From Candidatus Krumholzibacteriia bacterium (lineage in GTDB: Bacteria > Krumholzibacteriota > Krumholzibacteriia > LZORAL124-64-63), in NCBI GenBank assembly GCA_030590265.1, contig JAUUYW010000075.1, forward strand, positions 1 to 11,177: a stretch of 11,177 bases of DNA, in the 5' to 3' direction. This document shows positions 5,964 through 11,177 of this stretch, piece by piece. Below the pieces are notes generated by a model. That model worked only from the letters and a program-made list of their open reading frames with translations. It was not told where the DNA came from and did no database searches. Within the stretch, counting starts at the first letter, position 1. Each line of letters starts with the position of its first letter. The position numbers and the translations under genes were made by a program.

Positions 5964-7084
5964 GAATGCCTGCCATAGGAATCACCTGTTATCCCGACCA
6001 GGGCGGCAGTGGGGTTGTGGCCACTGAATTGGGTTTGAATCTGGCACGTCATGGCTGCGAAGTGCACTTCATCACCAGCAGTTTGCCTTTTCGTCTGCGC
6101 TCTTATGGCAAAAACATCTTCTTCCACAAAGTGGAAATGCCCGAGTACCCGGTGTTCCGAAACTCGCCCTACACCCTGAGCCTGGCCACGGCCATGCACG
6201 ATGTTGCCCTGCACCACAATCTGGATATTTTGCATGTTCACTACGCCATTCCTCATGCTGCGGCTGCTTTCCTCGCCCGGGAAATGATGAAGCCCACCCC
6301 GCTGAAGGTGATCACCACTCTGCACGGCACCGACATCACCCTGGTGGGGCAGGAGCCTTCCTTTTTCCCCATCACCCGTTTTCTTATCGAGCAAAGTGAC
6401 GCAGTCACCACCGTGAGCAGTTTTCTCAAAGAAGAAACCAAAAAAGTCTTTGGGGTGGGCGACGACATTGAAGTGATTCCCAACTTTGTCGATCCCCGGG
6501 TTTTCAAACCCCGCCAGGACGATGAATTGCGCGAGCGACTGGCCCCCGGGGGAGAAAAGCTAATCCTGCATGCCAGCAATTTCCGGAAGGTAAAAAATGT
6601 ACCGGCAGTAGTGAAGGTTTTCGGCCTTTTGCGGCGGGATCATGACGTGCGTCTGCTGCTGGTGGGTGACGGGCCGGAAATGTCCGAGGTTCAAGGTTTA
6701 GTGGAGCAGCATGAACTTGAAAATGATGTGGTGTTCCTAGGTCAATCAGATCATTTGGAAGATATTCTGCCCGTGGCCGATGTCCTTCTGCTGCCATCCC
6801 GGCACGAAAGTTTCGGGCTGGTGGCTCTGGAAGCGATGGCCTGTGCCGTGGTGCCGGTGATGACCTCCATAGGTGGGGCAAGCGAGTTCATCAACGATGG
6901 CCACAACGGCTTTCTTCGAGACCCCGATGATATTGAAGGCATGGCCGAAGCCATCGGCACTCTCCTTGACCACGACAACCAACGCCAAAACATGGCCGAA
7001 GACGCCCGCCGGGACGCAACCATGGACTTCGGAGCCTCTTGCATAATGCGCCAGTATCTGGAACTCTATGAAAAATTGATTTGA
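5960..7084 (+). CDS. bshA: N-acetyl-alpha-D-glucosaminyl L-malate synthase
   Basis: BshA is a GT4-family retaining glycosyltransferase that transfers GlcNAc from UDP-GlcNAc to L-malate, the committed step of bacillithiol synthesis. The protein is 374 aa, typical. Visible: N-terminal acceptor domain opening 'GITCYPDQGGSGVVATELG' (G15-G16-S17-G18), highly characteristic of BshA; 'HVHYAIPHAAAA' and 'TTLHGTDITLVG', conserved in the acceptor/nucleotide cleft; and the GT4 E-x7-E motif at E283-E291 in 'HESFGLVALEAMAC'. The start ATG 5960 overlaps the bshB1 stop; a GTG at 5951 would extend it by three residues only. It is the last gene of the operon. Downstream is a 76-bp gap with a new candidate promoter, so the operon probably ends here, though I found no strong terminator. 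Confidence 0.96.
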   Translation: MRMPAIGITCYPDQGGSGVVATELGLNLARHGCEVHFITSSLPFRLRSYGKNIFFHKVEMPEYPVFRNSPYTLSLATAMHDVALHHNLDILHVHYAIPHAAAAFLAREMMKPTPLKVITTLHGTDITLVGQEPSFFPITRFLIEQSDAVTTVSSFLKEETKKVFGVGDDIEVIPNFVDPRVFKPRQDDELRERLAPGGEKLILHASNFRKVKNVPAVVKVFGLLRRDHDVRLLLVGDGPEMSEVQGLVEQHELENDVVFLGQSDHLEDILPVADVLLLPSRHESFGLVALEAMACAVVPVMTSIGGASEFINDGHNGFLRDPDDIEGMAEAIGTLLDHDNQRQNMAEDARRDATMDFGASCIMRQYLELYEKLI

Positions 7085-7093
7085 TTCCCGCGG

Positions 7094-7121
7094 TTGACAG
7101 TTTCGCCAATGCCCTTAACAT
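7094..7121 (+). promoter_or_regulatory. Candidate sigma-70-type promoter before the Minf_1886-family gene
   Basis: TTGACA (7094-7099) is a perfect -35 hexamer. TAACAT (7116-7121) follows after 16 bp and matches the -10 consensus at four of six positions. It lies between bshA (ending 7084) and the next start (7161), so the downstream gene can be transcribed apart from the bacillithiol operon. Confidence 0.45.
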
Positions 7122-7149
7122 AAGTAGCATACTTGTCAGGACACACACC

Positions 7150-7157
7150 GGGAGGGG
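7150..7157 (+). promoter_or_regulatory. Strong Shine-Dalgarno for the Minf_1886-family gene
   Basis: GGGAGGGG, ending 3 nt before ATG 7161 (5 nt from the GGAGG core), fixes this start and marks the gene as well translated. Confidence 0.6.
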
Positions 7158-7160
7158 CCC

Positions 7161-7538
7161 ATGAACAAGGCCGCAGACCTGAATCGCATAGTCAAAGAAT
7201 TAGCCGATCAGCGTGGTGTCTTTCGCCCCGACGCCTACCTGTTTGCCCTGGAGGCTCTGGAGCAGGCCATGCAATCCCAAACCACACCCAAGCACATCAC
7301 CGGTAAAGACCTGCTGGACTGGATCGTTCTTTTGGGTCGCGAAAAGTACGGCCCCATGGCTCCGGACGTTTTCAATTCCTGGGGAGTGCACAATACTCTG
7401 GATTTTGGGCGGATTGTCTTTCATCTTGTAGACAAGGATTTGTTGCGGAAAAGGGAAGAAGATACCCTGACGGATTTCCTGGATAAGTTCGATTTTGAAG
7501 AAACCTTCTCCCTGAAGGTTTTTAAGGGTCAGGCCTAA
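7161..7538 (+). CDS. Minf_1886-family conserved hypothetical protein
   Basis: A small soluble protein of 125 aa with no signal peptide or membrane segment. It matches, from memory, the family first described as restricted to Verrucomicrobia and Planctomycetes (Minf_1886 type). Shared features: an N-terminal helix 'YLFALEALEQAM' (about residues 26-37), 'HITGKDLLDWIVLLGREKYGPMA' with the conserved Gly-Pro, 'WGVHNTLDFGRIVFHLV' (the central 'W G . . . T . D F G . I V F . L V' pattern) and an acidic C-terminal 'DTLTDFLDKFDFEETF'. No catalytic motif is visible and the function is unknown. It stands alone between the bacillithiol operon and tolQ, with its own candidate promoter. It is followed by a 171-bp gap. 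The hairpin at 7501-7523 overlaps its last codons. Confidence 0.8.
   Translation: MNKAADLNRIVKELADQRGVFRPDAYLFALEALEQAMQSQTTPKHITGKDLLDWIVLLGREKYGPMAPDVFNSWGVHNTLDFGRIVFHLVDKDLLRKREEDTLTDFLDKFDFEETFSLKVFKGQA
7501..7523 (+). terminator. Terminator-like hairpin at the 3' end of the Minf_1886-family gene
   Basis: AAACCTTC (7501-7508) and GAAGGTTT (7514-7521) form a perfect 8-bp stem around TCCCT, and TT follows, giving TTTTT at 7519-7523. It lies 12 nt before the stop TAA (7536-7538), inside the coding frame. Terminators usually sit after the stop, so this may instead be a pausing hairpin or chance pairing. Confidence 0.35.
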
Positions 7539-7555
7539 TCGGCCGGACTCTCTTT

Positions 7556-7673
7556 CCCGGCGGATGGGAACTTCTTTCTCCGCCCCGGGTAAATCAGTTT
7601 TCCTGCGGGTGTTGGCATCCGCAAGCGGACCAAGGAAGGTCCGGATGGAGACGGCCATGATGGAGCTAGGCCG
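7556..7673 (+). promoter_or_regulatory. Hairpin-rich tolQ leader, possible structured RNA
   Basis: The 171-bp gap before tolQ contains several inverted repeats. Hairpin 1: CCCGG-CGGA (7556-7564) with TCCG-(CC)-CCGGG (7579-7589). Hairpin 2: CATCC (7616-7620) with GGATG (7643-7647), enclosing GGACC (7627-7631) and GGTCC (7638-7642), with a 6-nt bulge GCAAGC. Hairpin 3: CGGCC (7652-7656) with GGCCG (7669-7673). An alternative stem pairs TGCGG (7604-7608) with CCGCA (7619-7623) and competes with hairpin 2. I do not match this to a known riboswitch class. It could be a terminator plus spacer or a regulatory leader. No clear promoter is visible inside the gap. Confidence 0.35.
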
Positions 7674-7719
7674 AATCCCCACTCAACCAAACCTACTCCA
7701 AGGAGCGCCATGTTCTTAG
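7645..7719 (+). other. Possible 24-aa upstream ORF overlapping the tolQ start
   Basis: An ATG at 7645 opens 24 codons ending in TAG 7717-7719, 10 bases into tolQ in another frame. AAGGAAGG (7632-7639) lies at ribosome-binding distance. The peptide begins METAMMELGR and has no recognisable feature. It would place a terminating ribosome at the tolQ start, consistent with translational coupling, but coding is not demonstrated. Confidence 0.15.
7700..7705 (+). promoter_or_regulatory. Shine-Dalgarno for tolQ
   Basis: AAGGAG ends 4 nt before ATG 7710. It supports this start over internal in-frame ATGs at codons 5, 24 and 28. Confidence 0.5.
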
Positions 7720-8459
7720 GAATGTTCTCCGGGATATCATTTGTCCCGCTGCTTGCCCTGCTCGGTCCCGGCGAATTGATGGGACTGGTCATGGATTCCA
7801 CCTTCTTTGGCAAAGGGATCCTGCTGATTCTGCTGGTGCTGTCGGTATTGTCCTGGTCGGTTCTGGTGGACAAAGGCCGCACCTTGACGACCATTCGTTC
7901 AGGTCATGCCGAATTTTGGCAGCAACTGGATCGGTGGCTGGACGGTGGGCAAACCAAATCAGATCTGGTGCGATGGTGCCAGGAGCACCCTGAATTGCCC
8001 TTGGCTAACCAGATTCTCGAAACACAAGACCTGGAAAGAGTGCCTGATATCAGGCGGGCCAGTGAACGGGTCACTTATATGGAACTCGAAAACCTGGAAC
8101 GATACCTTATTCTGCTTTCCACTGCCGTGACAATTTCTCCTTTCCTGGGTTTGCTGGGAACGGTCTGGGGCATCATGAGTTCATTCTTTGAGATGTCGGC
8201 CATGCAGAGTGCCAACCTGGCTGTTGTTGCTCCTGGCATTGCCGAAGCCCTGATCACCACCATCGCTGGTTTGGCTACCGCCATTCCCGCAGTGATTTTC
8301 TATAACATGCTGGTGCGCAAAATCGATTTGGTAGGCAATGAGATGGATCGCCTGCGCACAATTCTTGAAGAAGGAGCCGGTGGCGGCAGTGGGGCTGTGG
8401 GTTCCGCCGGACGCGACCATCACCGGCACCCAGAAGTTCATGGAAGTGAGACAATCTGA
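7710..8459 (+). CDS. tolQ: TolQ, MotA/TolQ/ExbB proton-channel subunit
   Basis: TolQ is the inner-membrane proton-channel subunit of the Tol-Pal motor. The protein is 249 aa with a hydrophobic N-terminal stretch (8-19), TM1 at about 36-53 (GKGILLILLVLSVLSWSVLV), TM2 about 131-155 (ILLSTAVTISPFLGLLGTVW) and TM3 about 172-200 (ALITTIAGLATAIPAVIFYN). The block 'SPFLGLLGTVWGIMSSF' followed by 'GIAEALITTIAGLATAIPAV' is the family signature. The downstream tolR, tolA-like and tolB genes identify it as TolQ rather than ExbB or MotA. After the last helix the protein ends in an unusual Gly/His-rich tail (about 218-249: GAGGGSGAVGSAG, then RDHHRHPEVHG). Start from the AAGGAG at 7700-7705. Its stop overlaps the tolR start by one base (TGATG). 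Confidence 0.92.
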   Translation: MFLGMFSGISFVPLLALLGPGELMGLVMDSTFFGKGILLILLVLSVLSWSVLVDKGRTLTTIRSGHAEFWQQLDRWLDGGQTKSDLVRWCQEHPELPLANQILETQDLERVPDIRRASERVTYMELENLERYLILLSTAVTISPFLGLLGTVWGIMSSFFEMSAMQSANLAVVAPGIAEALITTIAGLATAIPAVIFYNMLVRKIDLVGNEMDRLRTILEEGAGGGSGAVGSAGRDHHRHPEVHGSETI

Positions 8460-8866
8460 TGAGACGGCGAAGCTCTTTCCGCAGCATGGCCGACATCAAC
8501 ATCACATCGCTGGTGGATGTGACCCTGTGTCTTTTGATCATCTTCATGCTCACCGCGCCCTACATTCAAGGTGGGGTGGAGGTCAACCTGCCGGAGGCTG
8601 ATACCCGTTCAACCCTGGTCAAGGAAGGCCCGGTGATTTCCATCACCCAAAACCGGCAGGTGTTCTTCAAGGAGAACACTGCTTCCCTGAAAGCTTTGCC
8701 TGGCCTGTTGGCTGAATATGCTGACCAAAAGGAAAGCATCCCTGTTTATTTGCGCTGCGATGAAGAGGTTCCTTATGGGTTTGTCCTGAAGGTCATGGCG
8801 GCCGTGGAAAAAGAGGGATTTTTGAATCTCAGTTTGGTGGCCGACCTGCCGGTGGACGGAGACTGA
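8459..8866 (+). CDS. tolR: TolR, ExbD/TolR-type subunit
   Basis: TolR pairs with TolQ and couples proton flow to force on TolA. The protein is 135 aa, a usual length. The N-terminus is basic and cytoplasmic (RRRSSFRSM). One membrane helix follows at about 18-36, beginning 'ITSLVDVTLCLLIIFMLTAP'; D20 is the membrane aspartate that carries protons in this family. A periplasmic domain follows, with the ExbD/TolR pattern 'VEVNLPEA', 'PVISITQNRQVFF' and a C-terminal 'IPVYLRCDEEVPYGFVLKVMAAVEKEGFLNLSLV', equivalent to 'V...AD..V.Y..V..VM...K.AG...I.LV'. It starts at ATG 8459, overlapping the tolQ stop, and ends one base before the next gene, indicating one operon. Confidence 0.93.
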   Translation: MRRRSSFRSMADINITSLVDVTLCLLIIFMLTAPYIQGGVEVNLPEADTRSTLVKEGPVISITQNRQVFFKENTASLKALPGLLAEYADQKESIPVYLRCDEEVPYGFVLKVMAAVEKEGFLNLSLVADLPVDGD

Positions 8867-8867
8867 G

Positions 8868-9575
8868 ATGACCCGCGGGTTGCCCATCTCCATAATCATT
8901 CACGGCCTGACCCTCGGGTTGGTGTTGATGTTCGGCAACGCGGTTCAGCAGAAGGTCTATGAGACGCCAAAAACCATTGGAGTGCGCCTGGTGGAGTTGC
9001 CACGGGTTCAAGTCCGTGAAGAAATACCCATCGAAGATATCAAAATAGTGGAGCCGCCTAAACCACAGCCCAAAAAGCCGGATGAATTGCCGCCCAAGGA
9101 AATTCCCGAGCCCAAACCGGAAACTAAAAAAGATCCTCCCAAGGAAGAAATCAGGGAAGAAAAACCGCTGGAAATTGTGCCCGAAACTCCGGGTGATCAA
9201 GCAGAAGCGGATGAAGATACGGAACCTGCCCCGGCCATTCCCCTGGCCACCGGAGCCTCTATTGCCGGCACCGATGCCGATTTTCCTTTTGCCTGGTACC
9301 TTTCCATTATGGAAGGCCAGGTGGCTCGCAATTGGAACCCTCGGCAAATGGGATTCAGCGACGATTCCGGCATTGCCTGCGTAGTGCATTTTACAATTCA
9401 AAACAGTGGCTCAGTGGTTCAGGTGACTCTGGTTCGCAGCAGTGGTATTGGGGTTTACGACCGCGAAGCCTTGCGTGCCGTTCAATCGACCCGTTTGCCC
9501 CAACTGCCTGCCGATTTTGGCGCCAACAGCCTGGGCGTAACAATGACTTTCAACCTGGAATCGGGTGATCGATGA
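8868..9575 (+). CDS. TonB/TolA-type energy transducer
   Basis: A periplasm-spanning protein of 235 aa that should be driven by TolQ/TolR. The N-terminal helix (about 6-25, PISIIIHGLTLGLVLMFG) contains S8-x3-H12, the spacing of the conserved S..H pair in TonB and TolA that meets the TolQ/ExbB channel. Next is a charged, proline-rich stretch (about 62-110, with repeats of PPK, PKK, PKPE), typical of TonB, then an acidic linker, then a C-terminal domain (about 140-235) with 'YLSIMEGQVARNWNP', 'GIACVVHFTIQNSGSVVQVTLVRSSGIGVYDREALRAV' and 'LGVTMTFNLE', the TonB C-terminal fold. TolA of enterobacteria has a longer helical domain instead. Position between tolR and tolB argues that this protein fills the TolA role despite its TonB-like build, so no symbol is given. 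Starts one base after tolR; overlaps tolB by ATGA. Confidence 0.88.
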   Translation: MTRGLPISIIIHGLTLGLVLMFGNAVQQKVYETPKTIGVRLVELPRVQVREEIPIEDIKIVEPPKPQPKKPDELPPKEIPEPKPETKKDPPKEEIREEKPLEIVPETPGDQAEADEDTEPAPAIPLATGASIAGTDADFPFAWYLSIMEGQVARNWNPRQMGFSDDSGIACVVHFTIQNSGSVVQVTLVRSSGIGVYDREALRAVQSTRLPQLPADFGANSLGVTMTFNLESGDR

Positions 9576-10888
9576 GACTAACTCCGAAAGAAATCCTGAA
9601 ATTCCCTTTGGTGATTTGCCTTACTTTTTGTTTGATGGTTTCTGTTGTGGATCAAGCCATGGCAGCCAAAGACAAAATCGAAGTTGGCTCCACCATCACC
9701 AAAACGGCTTTTGCGAAAACCGATATTCTGGTCAACATGCTGGATGTGCTTTCCGGTGGCAACGCTTCGGTGGAAACCGCTGATATTCTGGAAGCGGTCA
9801 TCAACAATGATCTGGTTTTCAGTGGCTTGATTCGAACGGGTTTGAGTGAAGATCAAAGCGATACTCTCGAATTTCAGTTCACCATCGAAGGCACAGTGGA
9901 AGGACCTTTGCGGGATGCTGAACAGACTGGGGAGGATGTCCCCACAACGATCAATCTCAATTTCATGCTCTATCCTTCCCGGCAGCTTCTTTTCAGCAAA
10001 CGTTATCGCCCTTTGCCGACCCAGCTGCGCACCACCGCACACCATTTTTCAGCCCAGGTTATTGCCTACATTTCCCAGGCACCACCCATTACCATGACAC
10101 GCATAGCCTTCTGCCGGGGTAACAACGCCCGAACCGACCTTTATGCGGTGGATTATGATGGGGCCGAAGAAATGAAACTCACGGCCAATCGAACCCTCAA
10201 TATTTGCCCCAGCTGGTCTCCCGATGGTTCTGAAATTGCTTTCACCAGTTACCGGCAAGGCACCCAGGGGTTGTTCAGCCTGAACACCCATACAGGCAGC
10301 GTTCGGCCAATTATCGAGCTTGATGGACTGAATTTCGGGGTCGACTGGCATCCTGATGGTCAGGAGTTATTGTTGGCCCTGTCCAGGGGAGGAAATCCGG
10401 AAATTTACCGAATTTCGCCCGAAGGACGCATCATCAAACGGCTGACAGTGTCAAAAAGCATAGAAATCAGCCCCAGTTGGGCCCCAAATGGCCGGGAATT
10501 GGTTTTTACCAGTGACAGAACAGGCACTCCTCAGTTATATATCATCGATGATGAAGGCACTGGACGCAGGCGCCGCACCTTCGAAGGGCGCTACAATGAT
10601 TCTGCGGACTGGTCTCCCGACGGCAAAAACATTGTTTATGCCACCCGGGAGGACAATACTATGCAGATCGTTTTGATGACTGCCACAGGTGAGAATCGCA
10701 GGGTTCTGACCGGTGCCGGCTGGGGCAATTGCGAAGATCCCAGCTGGGCTCCCGACGGACGGCACATTGTCTTTGCGTCGGATCGTTCAGGAGTTTTCAA
10801 ACTTTTCGTTTTCGATGTTGTCGAGAGTAGTTTTCGGCAACTTACGTTCGGGCCCGACCCGGACACCACACCCGCCTGGTCCAACTAG
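9572..10888 (+). CDS. tolB: TolB, periplasmic beta-propeller of Tol-Pal
   Basis: TolB binds Pal, and in other bacteria TolA, in the periplasm. The 438-aa protein is of usual length. It has a signal peptide (residues 1 to about 31: basic start, hydrophobic 11-26, AMA cleavage region). Residues about 33-170 form the N-terminal alpha/beta domain ('VEGPLRD', 'FMLYPSRQLLFSKRY', 'HHFSAQVIAYIS'). The C-terminal propeller follows, with recurring blades: 'RIAFCRG..', 'SWSPDGSEIAFTS', 'DWHPDGQELLLAL', 'SWAPNGRELVFTS', 'DWSPDGKNIVYAT' and 'SWAPDGRHIVFAS', each with 'W.PDG..I.F.S', and a last 'PAWS' that closes the ring. The stop TAG (10886-10888) is 38 bp before pal. It matches TolB of Gram-negative bacteria closely. 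Confidence 0.95.
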   Translation: MRLTPKEILKFPLVICLTFCLMVSVVDQAMAAKDKIEVGSTITKTAFAKTDILVNMLDVLSGGNASVETADILEAVINNDLVFSGLIRTGLSEDQSDTLEFQFTIEGTVEGPLRDAEQTGEDVPTTINLNFMLYPSRQLLFSKRYRPLPTQLRTTAHHFSAQVIAYISQAPPITMTRIAFCRGNNARTDLYAVDYDGAEEMKLTANRTLNICPSWSPDGSEIAFTSYRQGTQGLFSLNTHTGSVRPIIELDGLNFGVDWHPDGQELLLALSRGGNPEIYRISPEGRIIKRLTVSKSIEISPSWAPNGRELVFTSDRTGTPQLYIIDDEGTGRRRRTFEGRYNDSADWSPDGKNIVYATREDNTMQIVLMTATGENRRVLTGAGWGNCEDPSWAPDGRHIVFASDRSGVFKLFVFDVVESSFRQLTFGPDPDTTPAWSN

Positions 10889-10911
10889 GACCGCGGATAG
10901 AACCACTCTAC

Positions 10912-10917
10912 AAGGAG
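10912..10917 (+). promoter_or_regulatory. Shine-Dalgarno for pal
   Basis: AAGGAG, 9 nt upstream of the ATG at 10927, in the 38-bp tolB-pal gap. No terminator or promoter is visible in that gap, so pal is probably cotranscribed with tolB. Confidence 0.5.
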
Positions 10918-10926
10918 TATTTCGGC

Positions 10927-11177
10927 ATGAACTTCAGTAGGATTAACCGCAGCACGTTGATCACTTTGGTGGCCATTCTGGCCATCGGTATGCTTTTTGT
11001 CGGTTGCAGCAAGAACGCCGAGGTGGAGACCGATGCCACCGAACAGGAAGCTGCTCCCGCGGTGGAGGAAATTATCGAAGAGCCAGTAGTGGCCGAACCG
11101 GAAATTCCTGCAGAACCGGCCATTGACTATGCCAGTCTGGAACCTGCTGACTTCGGTGTTGAAGATGTTTTCTTCGC
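10927..11177 (+). CDS. pal: Peptidoglycan-associated lipoprotein Pal, N-terminal part
   Basis: Pal is an outer-membrane lipoprotein that binds peptidoglycan through a C-terminal OmpA-like domain and partners TolB. Only the first 83 codons are present; the window ends mid-gene. It shows a basic N-terminus, a hydrophobic signal (about 11-25), and a lipobox LFVGC with Cys 27. The -3 position is Phe, less usual than Leu, though Leu is at -4. A long acidic and Pro/Ala/Glu-rich linker (about 30-66, with EEP and AEP pairs) follows. The last codons read 'SLEPADFGVEDVFFA', matching the start of the OmpA domain ('LEDVFFDFDKY'-like) of Pal. The peptidoglycan-binding residues are beyond the edge. Position after tolB supports the call. 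Confidence 0.85.
   Translation, partial: MNFSRINRSTLITLVAILAIGMLFVGCSKNAEVETDATEQEAAPAVEEIIEEPVVAEPEIPAEPAIDYASLEPADFGVEDVFF

Noticed and set aside
8363..8459. Frameshift suspected in the Gly/His-rich tail of TolQ
   Set aside because: The tail is odd, but its stop overlaps the tolR start by the TGATG pattern and no other frame gives a better TolQ ending.
1..11177. Anti-phage system, CRISPR array, transposon or phage genes
   Set aside because: No spaced repeats, transposase, integrase, nuclease or toxin-antitoxin motifs were seen. All large plus-strand frames are accounted for by core metabolism and envelope genes.

Overview
The window comes from a Gram-negative, lipopolysaccharide-making bacterium. 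It carries the end of lpxK (lipid A synthesis), two lipoprotein genes and a complete tolQ-tolR-tolA-like-tolB-pal start. Base composition is moderately GC-rich. A full bacillithiol pathway combined with Tol-Pal, LpxK and a Minf_1886-family protein does not fit Bacillota or a typical enterobacterium. It fits better with the FCB side of the tree or a related candidate phylum such as Krumholzibacteriota or Eisenbacteria. That placement is inference from gene content, not from a phylogenetic marker.

Layout. (1) 2-349: 3' end of lpxK on +, converging on a minus-strand lipoprotein gene (359-955), whose likely terminator hairpin lies inside the end of lpxK. (2) 956-1113: a divergent control region with a 12-bp palindrome, a terminator-like hairpin plus T9, a 22-bp dyad, a direct repeat and the nadB Shine-Dalgarno. 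(3) 1114-7084: a tightly packed five-gene operon, nadB - SAM methyltransferase - bshC - bshB1 - bshA. Each junction overlaps by 4 to 8 bp (three are exact ATGA). (4) 7085-7538: a short gap with a candidate promoter, then a 125-aa Minf_1886-family gene ending in a terminator-like hairpin. (5) 7539-7709: a hairpin-rich leader. (6) 7710-11177: tolQ, tolR, a TonB/TolA-type protein, tolB and the start of pal, cut by the window edge.

How the genes work together. BshA joins GlcNAc to L-malate, BshB1 removes the acetyl group and BshC adds cysteine, giving the thiol bacillithiol. The methyltransferase whose stop codon overlaps the bshC start is the most interesting gene here: it is a good candidate for N-methylating bacillithiol, by analogy with NmbA of green sulfur bacteria. 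NadB at the head of the operon makes iminoaspartate for NAD synthesis, so the operon would couple NAD supply to thiol supply. The Tol-Pal genes form a separate unit: a proton-driven TolQ/TolR motor, a periplasm-spanning transducer, the TolB propeller and the peptidoglycan-binding lipoprotein Pal, which keep the outer membrane attached during division.

No rRNA, tRNA, CRISPR array, transposase or phage gene was seen.
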